Shown here one piece after another: positions 24,622 to 35,580 of a stretch of 64,000 bases of DNA. This DNA is from Scedosporium boydii (taxonomy: Eukaryota > Ascomycota > Sordariomycetes > Microascales > Microascaceae): the NCBI GenBank assembly GCA_002221725.1, contig NJFT01000042.1, positions 162,113 through 226,112 on the forward strand. The letters run 5' to 3'. The notes beneath the pieces are model-generated. The model saw only the letters and a program-made list of their open reading frames with translations. It searched no databases and was not told where the DNA came from. The translations under genes and the position numbers were made by a program. Numbering within the stretch: the first letter of the stretch is position 1; the number at the start of each line of letters is the position of its first letter.

Positions 24622-27600
24622 ATGGCTCCAGATGATACCAGCCCCTGCGCAAGCGAACTGCAGCTCCGCCTAGCTTCGGCGACTGCAACACCCATCTCAG
24701 AACTAAGCCCCCAACTTAGCGACCTCGCATCGCGTACTATTCATGGCATAATTACGGTCATTTGGCCTTACAGCATCATCAAAAAGTCGGTGGCTTTCCA
24801 GCTTGCGGAACCTGATTTTCGGTTACGGCGGCAGAGAGGCCAGGTCCGAGTGAATTTTGTTGGCGCATGCGCCAAGGCGATTACGGATGCTGCATTAGGT
24901 AGTGGCGATGAGATTCTGATCAGTCTTGATGGAGCGGGGTGGGTGGAAAATGATGCGCCGGCGCGTATACCCGGAGCGACCCTAGAGTGGCAGCTCAAGT
25001 TCGTATCCAGCGCGCTTTTACAGGTATAGTCGCCGAACAAAATTTTGTACGCACATGCCCTAACCTTAACCCTAGGTCAAGAAAGCCGATGCGGAAGAAC
25101 CGACAGTCATCCATGTTGACGCGGCCGATGTGGGTGCTGAAGATACCGAAGCCCCCCCTGCGCCAACAATAGAACCGATCGAGGAACTTCCCAGCACATC
25201 TGAGCTGGTGGCAACTCCTCAACGTACGTTACCAACGAAGCGACGATTTGACTCCGGTCTGGATGATGCGGACGAATACGCCTCGCCCGCGTTTATCAAA
25301 CGCGCGCGAATGTCATATGGCTCGCTTTTCGAGGGCGGATTCGACATTTTCGACGAAGATAAGGCCGCGACATCTCGCGACCGTAGGCGTTCTGGATTTG
25401 CAAGGAACAGCAATGCGTGGAGATATATGAGTGAATCTAGGAGCCCTACCCCGGAGCCCCCATCGGAAGCTGTCGAAGAAGTCCATCAGGAACTGCCAAG
25501 GAGCCCATCGCGCACGCCTCCGAAACCTCTCATGGCGGACGAGGGGGTTCAAACATCGGATATTGACATTCCAACCTCTCCCATACCGGCGAAGAAAGCA
25601 GTACATGTCTCGGATGAGAGTCACATAATGACGGAAACCGTCTCGGAAATGGCAACCATAACTGGCAGCTCCGATCGTCATGTTCTAATACCCGACCATT
25701 CAACGCCTCCTACATTACATCATGCTCGCGAACCCCTTCCTCCGACCTTTGACCACTCTCCGACTAGAAATCGGTTCGCGCTGGAACATGATGATATCCC
25801 AGCTGCTCACGATACCACTACTTCTCCACCAAGAAATAGCGACATTGGCCCGGCGTCGTATCATGCCGATGAGAATCAGCTTCCTTTAACGTCTCCATCC
25901 ACCTTTCCTGATCACGCCACTCCTTGGGGCCAGACACACTCGTACCCGCCCTTACCTGTTTCCCATGCAATGGAGGCACCCTCATTCGCGTCGCATTCCT
26001 CTATACATTATCCCGATCTGCATTATTCGCTTCCCCCAACCGTGGACCCTCATTTGGCCACTGAGCATCAGCTCCTGCCCTTTGAAGAGACTAGCCACGA
26101 TGACGATCGGCGCCACCATAAGCCATACTTAGTCTCGTCCGACGGCCCATTGACGGAAGAAGACCATGCAATGGGTGCCCCTGAGGAAGGCGGGCCGCGG
26201 GAAGATGAGAACACCGAAGAGCCTCAGACTTGCTTCCAGCAAAATATCGGTACGCTCGTCCGCGGCCCAGAACAGAAACAGGAGCCTCCAGTGCCCGCGG
26301 GTGATACAAAAGAGGAGGAAAACATCCCGCCTCTCGCTGGCTATGACGATCCCAATGTGGGAGGCGAAGAAAGCGAAGAGGAGGCCGAGGCGGAAGAGGA
26401 GGCGGCAGGAGGAGATTATGATACCCGAAATTATGCCGACGTGCAAGACGATGACGAAGGTAATGATTACGAAGACATGGAACGGGACGAGAATCCACAC
26501 GACCCTGATGCCCAAACGTACGACGAAGATGAGGAGACGTATGAAGAGGAGGAGGCCGAGGCGGAGGAAGGTGCAGAACTTGACGGAGAGGAGATGATGG
26601 GTGCTAATGACGAGTATGGAGAGTACGAGGAGGGGGAGGAAGACGATGAGCGGTATCGGGGAGAGGAATATGGCGATGAATACGAAGACGACTATTACGA
26701 GGACGAAGAGATTGGGGGGGAGGATGAGGACGAGGACGAGGAGCCTTCGAGGTCGCCACGACCTGCCTCGTCGGCTCCGGTTTTTATTGATTTAATATCA
26801 GACTCGGAGGATGAGGAAGAAGAAGAAAAAGAGAAAATCAAGCCAGCCGAAGATGAAGGCGTTGAGGAGGAAGCGCTGCAACCAAACGGGTATGGTGATG
26901 AAGAAGAAGAAGAAGAAGAAGAAGAAGAGGAGGAGGAGGGGGAGGAGGTAGGGGAGGAGGAGGTAGAAGAGGAAGGGGAGTTTGAACAAGCGGGTGAGGT
27001 AGAGGAACAAACAGAAGAGGAGGGGGAGGAGGGAGAGGAGGGAGAGGAGGGAGAAGAAGACGATGCCGAGGAAGGCGAAGAGCAGGATGAAGCAGAGCTT
27101 GAGGATGATCACAGGAACGTGGTTCATACGGATTCCCGAAAAGGTTCATCTCCCGCTCCTCTCTCTTCACCCCATCGGCCTCATGAAATAGACGAGGAAG
27201 AAGGACAAGGCAATGAAGAAGCGCAAGCAAAATCGCCTACCCCTGAGCTGGTGGAACTACTTCCGTCGTCTCCTCCTACCACACAGCAGGCTCACGAAAC
27301 CGAGCCAGAACAGCCACCAATCTCACCACCGAAGTTTTCTAAAAACTCAGAGGTTCCTGAAGCCACCGAAGTCGAAGAGCCGCCGGACTCTGCCCCATTA
27401 GCTGACGGAGAACACGTCGCTGTAGAGGAATCGGAGCCCCAACAACCTACGGTGGAAGAGGCGGATGCGGATGAGGTAATGGAAGATGCCCCCATGGTTG
27501 AGAGTATGGGGCGGGGAACCGAACAGCCAGAAATAAGGGAAGCTGCGGATGAAGTCATGGCCGATGGGTTAGACGCCGAGTTACTAGAAGATCAGGTCGA

Positions 27601-29089
27601 TTTGATACAGAGGGCCCAGGACAAGCAGGATACGGACGAGTCTATGGCTGGGTCGGTTGTTGAGGAAACCGTTGAGGAGCAGATGCAAGCTGAGTTAGAG
27701 AAGCAGTACCAAGAGGAAATTTCACTTCTACTAGAGGCGGAAGATGAGGGTACTGGCATGGCTGAGGACAAAGACGAACTGACTCAACCAATCTCCATGG
27801 ACTTTGCTGTACCGACGAAGGCTCGTGCAGCTGCGCCGGATGTAGTGGCACTTGCGTCTCCTCCTTCGACCCAACATGCATCGCAGGGTGAGCCAGAACC
27901 CGAACAGGAAAGAGCCCCCAAGGACGATGGGGAGACTTACCCCGAGGCTCCCACCCTTCCCCAGCTACCAACTCCGGATGCTTCCCAGGTACATCCGAGT
28001 ACGCAACTTTCTCAAGAAAACAACAGGGAGGAAGCCAAGGACGGTATTGTCGTACAACTACTTCCGAGGACAACACAAGCGGAGGACATGACTTCTGGGG
28101 AGGGTGCAAACGAGCTGGTTTCTGCGCATGCAGCTCGAAGTTCGCCTCCATCCGAGCCGCAACCGGTCATTGCAGCATCGATTGAGGTCGCAGAGGAAGT
28201 GCGGGAGGAATCGCAAACAAGCTCAGCTGTCATGTCGGATGGATATGCGATTACGGTGAAATCGCTTAGAAGCCGAAGTCACCGTCGTATTTCATCGACA
28301 GAAAGGGTCGAGAGCCCCATTCAAGATCCTAGTGCCCAGCTCGCCAGAGCGTCATTAGCAGCGAGAAGATCGATCCTCCCGGTCGAGATGAGCCCTCCAC
28401 AAGCGATTGTTAGAGCCACGCGGTCACGGACGCAAAGCGTCCATATGAGCACGAGCCCCGAGCCTGCGACCCATATAGTCCCACGATCTCCCGCTGCTTC
28501 GCAATCCCAGCACTCAGAAGCGCCAACCGAGGAGGAAAAGAGCGAGTCCATGTCGGCGCTAAAACTGCAACTGAATAAGGCCCTCCGGTTTACGCTGCCC
28601 GACCTTACGGCCCTCAAGAACCTCCGACAAGTCGTCAACGCGAAGATCGACGTCATCGGCGTAGCGACGACCCAGCCCCCGCCCGCCCAGCGCCCAAAGC
28701 ACGGGCCAAGAGACTACCTACTCGCCTTCAACATGACGGACCAGACGACGGCGCCCAACAACGTGATCGTCGTGCAAGTCTTCCGCCCCCACATCGAGTC
28801 CCTGCCCGTCGTCAGGGAAGGCGACGTTATCCTGCTGCGGCAGTTCGCCGTCACGGCGATGCGGGGCCGCGATTTCGGCCTGCGGAGCTGCGACACCTCG
28901 AGCTGGGCTGTGTTCGAGAAGGATCGCGAGGATGGACATCCGCAGATCAAGGGTCCACCAGTGGAGGTTACGAAGGGGGAGGATGCGCAGGCGGCGTTGC
29001 TGCTTAGGTGGTATGCGGCGCTGGGACCTAAGGCTAGGGATAAGCTCGGCCTGGCGAACCAGAGGATGGATGGAGCGCCAGCGACCTAG
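24622..29089 (+). CDS. POT1/Cdc13-type telomeric single-strand DNA-binding protein, 1471 aa
   Basis: Exons 24622-25023 and 25076-29089, joined by a 52-nt intron, encode 1471 residues. Residues 1292-1440 match the Telo_bind OB fold of POT1/Cdc13: FTLPDLTALKNLRQ, AKIDVIGVATTQPP, DYLLAFNMTDQTT, VIVVQVFRPHIESLPVVREGDVILLRQFAV. Residues about 20-134 look like a second OB-like domain (IHGIITVIWPYSI...FRLRRQRGQVRVNFVG). The roughly 1150 residues between them appear disordered: Ser/Pro-rich first, then almost pure Glu/Asp around residues 560-810, then Ser/Pro/Glu again. A telomere end-protection or replication role in the nucleus follows from the OB fold. Canonical POT1 is near 600 residues with this fold at its N-terminus, so this may instead be the Cdc13/CTC1-like member. 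DSEDEEEE near residue 580 is a possible CK2 or SUMO-interaction context. There is high confidence in the family and low confidence in the exact orthologue. Confidence 0.85.
25058..25075 (+). repeat. CCCTAA-like sequence at the 3' end of the telomere-gene intron
   Basis: The intron ends CCCTAACCTTAACCCTAG, nearly three units of the C-strand telomere repeat. It also supplies the CTAAC branch site and the AG acceptor, so splicing needs alone may explain it. Confidence 0.5.
26360..27110 (+). repeat. GAA/GAG-rich low-complexity tract encoding poly-Glu/Asp
   Basis: Purine-rich trinucleotides on the plus strand encode the acidic middle of the telomere-binding protein. The longest pure stretch is the (GAA/GAG)n run near 26899-26945. 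The complementary pyrimidine strand yields several spurious open frames. Repeat length is likely to vary between strains. Confidence 0.8.
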
Positions 29090-31924
29090 GGAGAAGGGGG
29101 GGACTTGGTTTATCGGTGGGTTACTTGAGGGCTTTGGAAGTGTGTTTGGGTGGTTTGTACAATAATTTAGAGGATACCCTGCTCGGTGACCTAGCGCCTA
29201 TAGGCGTAGGGATGAATATAGTCGTCGAGACTGGAGATACCCGATACCCTTCTCCTATTTGCCTAGTGATATCCAGACGATGAATTGCAGCACCCCGCGG
29301 GGACCACGAACGTGCTTCACTTCTTAGTCAACTAGGATCGGCCCATCTCATTCTGTAGGATCACCCTCGGGTTGACACGGGCGGTCTGGGTTTAGCAATG
29401 CACCTCGAGACGTTGAGCTCCACTACTGCAAGTCTCCAAAGGCGCAGCGGACGTTATATCCTTTCCAGATCCTTGATGAATACAGCATAACCCGGATGGC
29501 AACCAGTATTCGCAACCTTGATGATATCTATTGTGTGGGCATGGGGACTAGGACCCTGGACCTAACCACGGGCACCAAGTCTCTACTTCGTATGCCATCA
29601 CATGGAACGGCTGTAACTCAAAACTAACTTTCAACCTGTGATAACTCTCCCCAGTTTGACTCCCCGAGATGGGGCAGGGGTGTTTGATGGCTTGTCCTCC
29701 CGACCTTAGCACCAACTCTATCACCTTATCGACGAATGTGAAAGCCACCCACGCAAGTGTTGGTTGCAAAGGCGGCCCTAGAGAGTAATGAAGGAAAATC
29801 GAAGACTCACCGAAGCATACTAGAACTGGTATGGAGACTTCGAGTGTCCTTCAATGCCTTTCCATAGCTCTGAGAAGACAAGACGAGCCTCCTTCAAGTA
29901 GACAGGCCCGGTAGACAAGAGAGCTTCTACTATGAGACAGTTCGGCCTATATCAACATGGCTGGACCATATGACGATAATCAATCTCAATCTTATTCAAC
30001 CTATCTGGTCCATCAGGGTTTGGCCCCCTCACTGTGGCCCCGTCTCTCACAGGCATGCGCCCCACATACCCCAAGATATGTTCGAGGCCGACGTTGCCAT
30101 GGAAGATGTTGGATTCTCACGTCATTGAGTAATATGCAACCAAAGGGTCCAACCGAAGGGTCCTTTTGAGGATGACGTACGCGGTACTGTCATCTTGGAG
30201 GAGTACGAGGTTTCTGACATCTCAATGGCTCGAGTGTTTTGGCCAGTGAGGACTCAGAAGAGCTTCTGTGGACTCTCCACCAAGCTTCAACATGCTCCTG
30301 ACACTCTGCTGTTTGTGAGGGCTTGTTTATACTGGGACAAAGAGGTAATTACATATTCATATACGACACTTTTATCTAATAACCAGTACGGAAGCCTCTC
30401 CAAGAAACATCGGCTGTCTTCCGAAAAAAAGCAACCAGCCCGAAGCAACCACAGTCCTGTACCGGCATCGAAGTCCAGTTGTTCCTGAACCATACGGGTC
30501 CCAGAGAGCGGGGACTGAACGGGTTCTCTCCCTCAAGGTTCCCCACTTGGTTGGTGTTCTCGACTAAGGAAACAGAGCCACGCTGCCACTGTGCCTCGAT
30601 CTGGGCAGTTCACGGATTTCACCCGGAGTCCCATTCCCTTTCTCAAGCTCAAGACGGACAGGGGTGACTGTGATCTGGTTCAAAATTTACCACCTTGTCG
30701 TTGTTCCCAAGGGACCTGGAAAAGCTCCCTATCACTCTGAAGAGGGATTCGACGACTCCTCGGTGCCAACTCGACCACGGGGATTATCCGTGTAACAGTC
30801 ACGAGGCCGGGTGTTCCGGGCAGCTTCCGCTCCACGCCCGGATGCTCCGGCCAGAATCTTGGAATTTTCCTTCAGGAAACAAGGCAAAGGGGATCCACAT
30901 CTCAAAGCCCAAACTTGAAATTCCAGCTTCTTCACTCACCGAGAGGAAGTCGTAGGCCAAATCTCCCACGACCTCCGAAACGATCCCCGCAAAGCGAGTC
31001 AGCGCCCTGGACCAAGTCCGACAGATTCATCAAGATCCAGAGAACATACGGTGAAGAGAGGCTAGGCCTGCTTCGGGGATAGACAGAGAGGCCGTTTCTT
31101 CAGCTGCTCATCAAGAAATAGCCATGGCATGATGGCGAGGTGAGCTTAATTTCATTAGGGGACAGATTTCCATCTTTCCGGAGGCGTGGCGATATCGCGA
31201 AGGAGGCTAGCTAGTGCTACGGGAGTACGAAGTAAAAAGGGGTATCTCACGATAGTTACACTACACTACACTATAGTGGATCACTGGATATATGGAAGAG
31301 TAGCACGAACAAGCACGAAGATGGAGTCTGGCGATCTGGAAGGCCATCTCGACCAACAATGGGCGGCGGGCTTAGTTCGGGGAGCGAACCCACATCTTCC
31401 CCAAGGCTCTAAGCTGGGGCTAGCGATGCCCAAGAAGGATAGGCACAGGGATGGGAAGAGATTGGGGTTGAGAAAAAATTCGGTATATATGTGGGGAAAG
31501 TGTCTGCACTACTCCACCGACAGTTCATGGTCGAGGCATCGGTGCTAGTTTAACGTCCGCAGCTCCGATCATCGCTTCAGAACACCACTACAAACAGCTA
31601 GTGAATGTCACGTTCTCACCGTCAAGGTCTGCAGGGACAAAGCGCCTCTGAGCGATGGCGGAATATAGGAGAGAACTTCGGTCAACGGGGAAAACCCCTG
31701 GTGACCAACCTCTCTGGCCCAGGATGAAACAGCCACTCTTCCAAAAGAGCTAAAAAGCTATGATCAATGAGTGCGAAGTCGTTCCGGTGGTAGTTACGGT
31801 AGTTGCGGTAGTTTACACGCCAACGGTAGAGGCAGATGATGTCAGCTGTGGTCCGTGGGCACATACATGAGTGAGGTCAAATTGTACCTACAATTGAACT
31901 TCCGAGTCGGAGTGTGATTTGAAG

Positions 31925-31967
31925 TACTTCGTAGTGTACGAAGTATGGATGAAGCATGTACTTCGTA
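31925..31967. repeat. Cluster of three TACGAAGTA words in alternating orientation
   Basis: TACTTCGTA at 31925, TACGAAGTA at 31937 and TACTTCGTA at 31959 lie within 43 bp, with a near copy (TACTTCGCA) starting at 31976 and another exact copy at 32085. Each word can fold as a short hairpin with GTAC arms and a three-base loop. Confidence 0.8.
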
Positions 31968-34900
31968 CTCATCAATACTTCGCACATCAATAAAATGAGA
32001 ATGCCTCATATTAAATTGCTTCCTCATCCTCGAATTTCGCTGCCCTCAGAAAACTCTCCGAAGAGATTCCAAGATTCTTGCATATACGAAGTATTCAGTA
32101 CTCCTCCTCACAAACGGGACCAACCGCGTTCTTTTGTGATTATTAACAGCAAAATGACGATGGACAAGGCATTGTGTCGCCATCATGATTCGTATTGAAT
32201 TGCATCAATTGGCTTTGGCTACTCCAATGGTGGCGTCTCAGTACTGATGACATCCTCCAATATTGGGCCTTGCACTATTGGTTGACGAAACCAAACCCCG
32301 CTACGGTCTGCCTCCCGATCAAGTACCAAGTACCTACACCGTGACCGGCCGCCGTTGGCCCCTCCTGATCGTCCCCATCCGGCCGGACGCGTCGGAAGAT
32401 GCACTTTGGTTCTGTGCCGCCAAGGATAATACGTACTCCGCATCCGCATCCATCTGACTAAGGAAGGGAAGGGGTCGGAGGGGCAGGGAGAGAAAGAACA
32501 ATTGAAACAAATGACGAAAAAAGACTACACAATTGTCAGGTACGTACCACACCTCTTTTGAGCTCATTCCAGCCTGCCTCTTCGTGCTTGGGGAAGGAGG
32601 TGGGGCCAACCAACTTGGAAGGCACTAAAAAGGGCAATTGGGCTTGTAATGATCTAAATCCAGACCCGGCCGATGCTCGGTCGCCGACCGGATCCGCAAC
32701 CTATGGCCGAGCTTTGGAGGGAAAAACTTTTGCTGCTACCATCTGCTGATGGGTGCATTTCTCTTTGTTGGATCCCGGTCGCTTTTTGCCTCTCTGTTTG
32801 GACGCACCTTGTGACACCTCAGTTTTCAGGGGGTGGGTTCATCCATATCTTTGTGTAAAGTTGAGGGTGGTTTAGTTCGTGTCATGTGTGTGTGTGTCTA
32901 TGCCGTCTTATACATGTTAGTTTAGATAGGAGGGGAAGGTGAAGTGAGGGTAAATAGGTGAGGTTTCATTTCGTCTTCTTTTCTTTTCTGGTAGATTTTT
33001 CCCCTTCTTTTTTTCTGTACGAAGTATACTTTCCCCAGAAAAACCTTCTACCCCTACTGATCGGTGATCGATTTGTTTATGGTGTAGGTGAAGATTAGTC
33101 TGCGAACCCACTACCCCCTTGTCGAAGGGTCATGAGGGGTTCAAGGCTTTCTCCAAATTCCCCAACGCGAACGGAGCTGGAGTGGGTGGTGGGAGGAGAC
33201 GAAAAAGGGATTTCTGGGGTTTGGAGGGGAAGATCCCCAAATTTTGCGTTTGCCGTGCCCCATTCCCGTAGCCCCGGACGCGGGGCTGACTCGGTGTTGG
33301 TGAGGGGTGGGGAGAAACACCACCAACAAGAAATTGGGGGAGGGGAGTGGCGGAAGCAGAATATTTGCAGGAAACCTTTCTCAGGTGGAGGGAAAAAGGA
33401 AGTTGAGGGAAGCTAAGAGAAAAAAGATATGCATGCTCACGTAACTTTTTTGTACTTTATGGGGAGGGTATAATTCCGCAATGCACGTAGTGCAAAGTAC
33501 GAAGATACTTCGCAGACCACACAAGACCCTGCTGTCCTCCCCGCTTCAATTTGCTTGGCTGGCCCCTTTCCCGGAGCAAAGGGAAGCATCACTGGTGGGA
33601 CGGGTCTCGGCGGCATGGATCTCCCCTGTCACTCAATATTGAAAACGAAGGCCCTCGGCAAATCCGAATTGGGAGAAAATCGGGGCCATCTATTCAGGTT
33701 GTTGTCTTGCATTTCGATCGAGGCTGGGAGATGGACCACTTGTTCTCGCCCCCTTGTCGTAATGCCCTCGTGACGATGAAAAAAAGAGGATTTGAGACGC
33801 CGTTCAAAGCCCCTAACATTATTAGCTGAATGCTGAAATGCATACGAAATCGACGATGCCGTCAAAGAGTCAAACGCGATCAAGGGGAGGAGGGAACCCA
33901 GCGTTTGGGAAATATGCATTCGTCATTTTGCGTCCTTCGTATGCCACACAATCAGCACCTGGAAATTTGGTACTCTGGATGCCAAGTCGGCATAGGGCTT
34001 AATGCTTTCAGTTATCGACCCCTCTTGACGGGTGATATCGGCGGGCAGCTGGCAGCCTGGAGGGAGACGCGTCGGCGCCTCCCGGAAAGTTGGCCCCCCT
34101 CTTGAGGCTATCGTGAAGGATCGCGTCCTACCGAAATGCTCTGCAAGTCGGTGGAACATTGACACATCCCAACCTAAAGCAGAAGAGCTTTCCTGACATT
34201 ATTCTTTCTCTCCTTCGTCCTGTGCAAAGGGAGGGGGTGTGTATAACCCGAGAAATACCGATCCCTGTTCGCATGCTGCTTCGTTGTGTCCAATCTACGA
34301 AGTAATAGCGTTGTGAAGTCCTGTGAACCAACACTTGGATTGGTAGGAAGCCGTTTGATGCGATTTAGTGTAATGCCACAAAGTGGAGCGAACTCCCTTC
34401 ACTAATAGTAATTGTGCATTCATGCCTCCAGACACAGAATTATACACACAAATACAGGTATAATGTCCCTGATGAGAGATTGACGAAGTACGAAGTAGCT
34501 TTTGGTCCGGGGTGTGAGCAGAGCAATTCGTTCTGGTTCACACCCCGCCTTAAGGAGCGAGCGGTCGCCACAACCTTGTGAGATGTGTCGCCGCCCATAG
34601 GTCGTTGAGTAGCTTATACTCATCGCGGGAAAGTCTAGCCAACAGGGCAAACCACGCGACCGCAGCCAATATCGCCTTGCGATCGAAAGCTGGGGGCTAA
34701 ATCGCATCGATCGGTCGAACGGCGCTCGTCGATCAAAAAGCTGAGGAGGAGGCGTGTTGCCCCCAGGTCTGCGGAATATGGTGTAGTGTAGGGTAAGAGC
34801 TTCACGCTTAGTGTCATCACCAGGATATGACATCTGTGAGTGACCGCGTGAGGCTCTTGCGATTTGCAAGCCAGGGCTTGGATCCTTGATTGACGGCCGC

Positions 34901-35140
34901 CGAGCAAGGAAGACCACGTTGCGCCCTCGTTCACAAACCCCAGCGATTCCTGGAGCCAGGCAGGGACCAAATACCCCTGGCGTCTAAAAAGTATATAGTG
35001 TAGTGTACAAGTACTCCCCCAGATCCCTTCCCCGCCTCCAAAAACGGGGAACGTCAAAGTTACAGTTTCTGCAGGATCGTGGATGAATGCGATACCCTGG
35101 ATCATTGGCCAATGAGGCGAATCCGGCCTCCAGATATCCA

Positions 35141-35185
35141 TGATGGTGATGGTGGTGGTGGTGGGAGTGTGTGTGTGTGTGTGTG
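35141..35185 (+). repeat. Composite GGT/GT microsatellite
   Basis: GAT/GGT trinucleotides pass into about nine GT dinucleotides. It is an ordinary simple repeat outside any gene. Confidence 0.85.
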
Positions 35186-35412
35186 GCCTGAGTGGTGTCG
35201 TCTTAGTGTGTCAAGATTGAGTGTTCGCCTCCAGGCTCCGGTTTTCTCCATTCGCCTCCATGCAAATTGATTTCCTCGCGTTTTGACTGGGTCGTAATGG
35301 TGGGGAAAGAGAACGTGAGGAGAAAGATAATGGAGCTAAAGGAAGAGCACCGCCGCTTCTGATAATCGAGGAAGGGCGGCTAGCGATAGGGGTGGTAAGA
35401 ATAGGTTTAGTT

Positions 35413-35468
35413 GAGGGCGTGAGGGCGTGAGGGCGTGAGGGCGTGAGGGCGTGAGGGCGCGAGGGCGC
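35413..35468 (+). repeat. Minisatellite, seven 8-bp GAGGGCGT units
   Basis: Five identical GAGGGCGT units are followed by two GAGGGCGC units, head to tail without gaps. The G-runs on one strand could support G-quadruplex formation. Confidence 0.9.
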
Positions 35469-35530
35469 GGTACAAACTACAAAGTCTTGATTGATTGATC
35501 AATGCATTGTTGAAAATGTTGGGGAAGCAT

Positions 35531-35580
35531 GAGGAGGAGGCGGAGGCGGAGGCGGAGGCGGAGGCGGAGAAGGAGAAGGA
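35531..35580 (+). repeat. GGCGGA/GGAGAA purine repeat
   Basis: About five GGCGGA hexamers flanked by GAGGAG and GGAGAA units, 60 bp downstream of the minisatellite. It can encode poly-Ala/Glu or poly-Ser/Ala in different frames, but no convincing gene covers it. Confidence 0.85.

Noticed and set aside
34420..35141. Two overlapping minus-strand frames of 165 and 168 codons
   Set aside because: They overlap each other in different frames and contain TACGAAGTA words; no protein signature.
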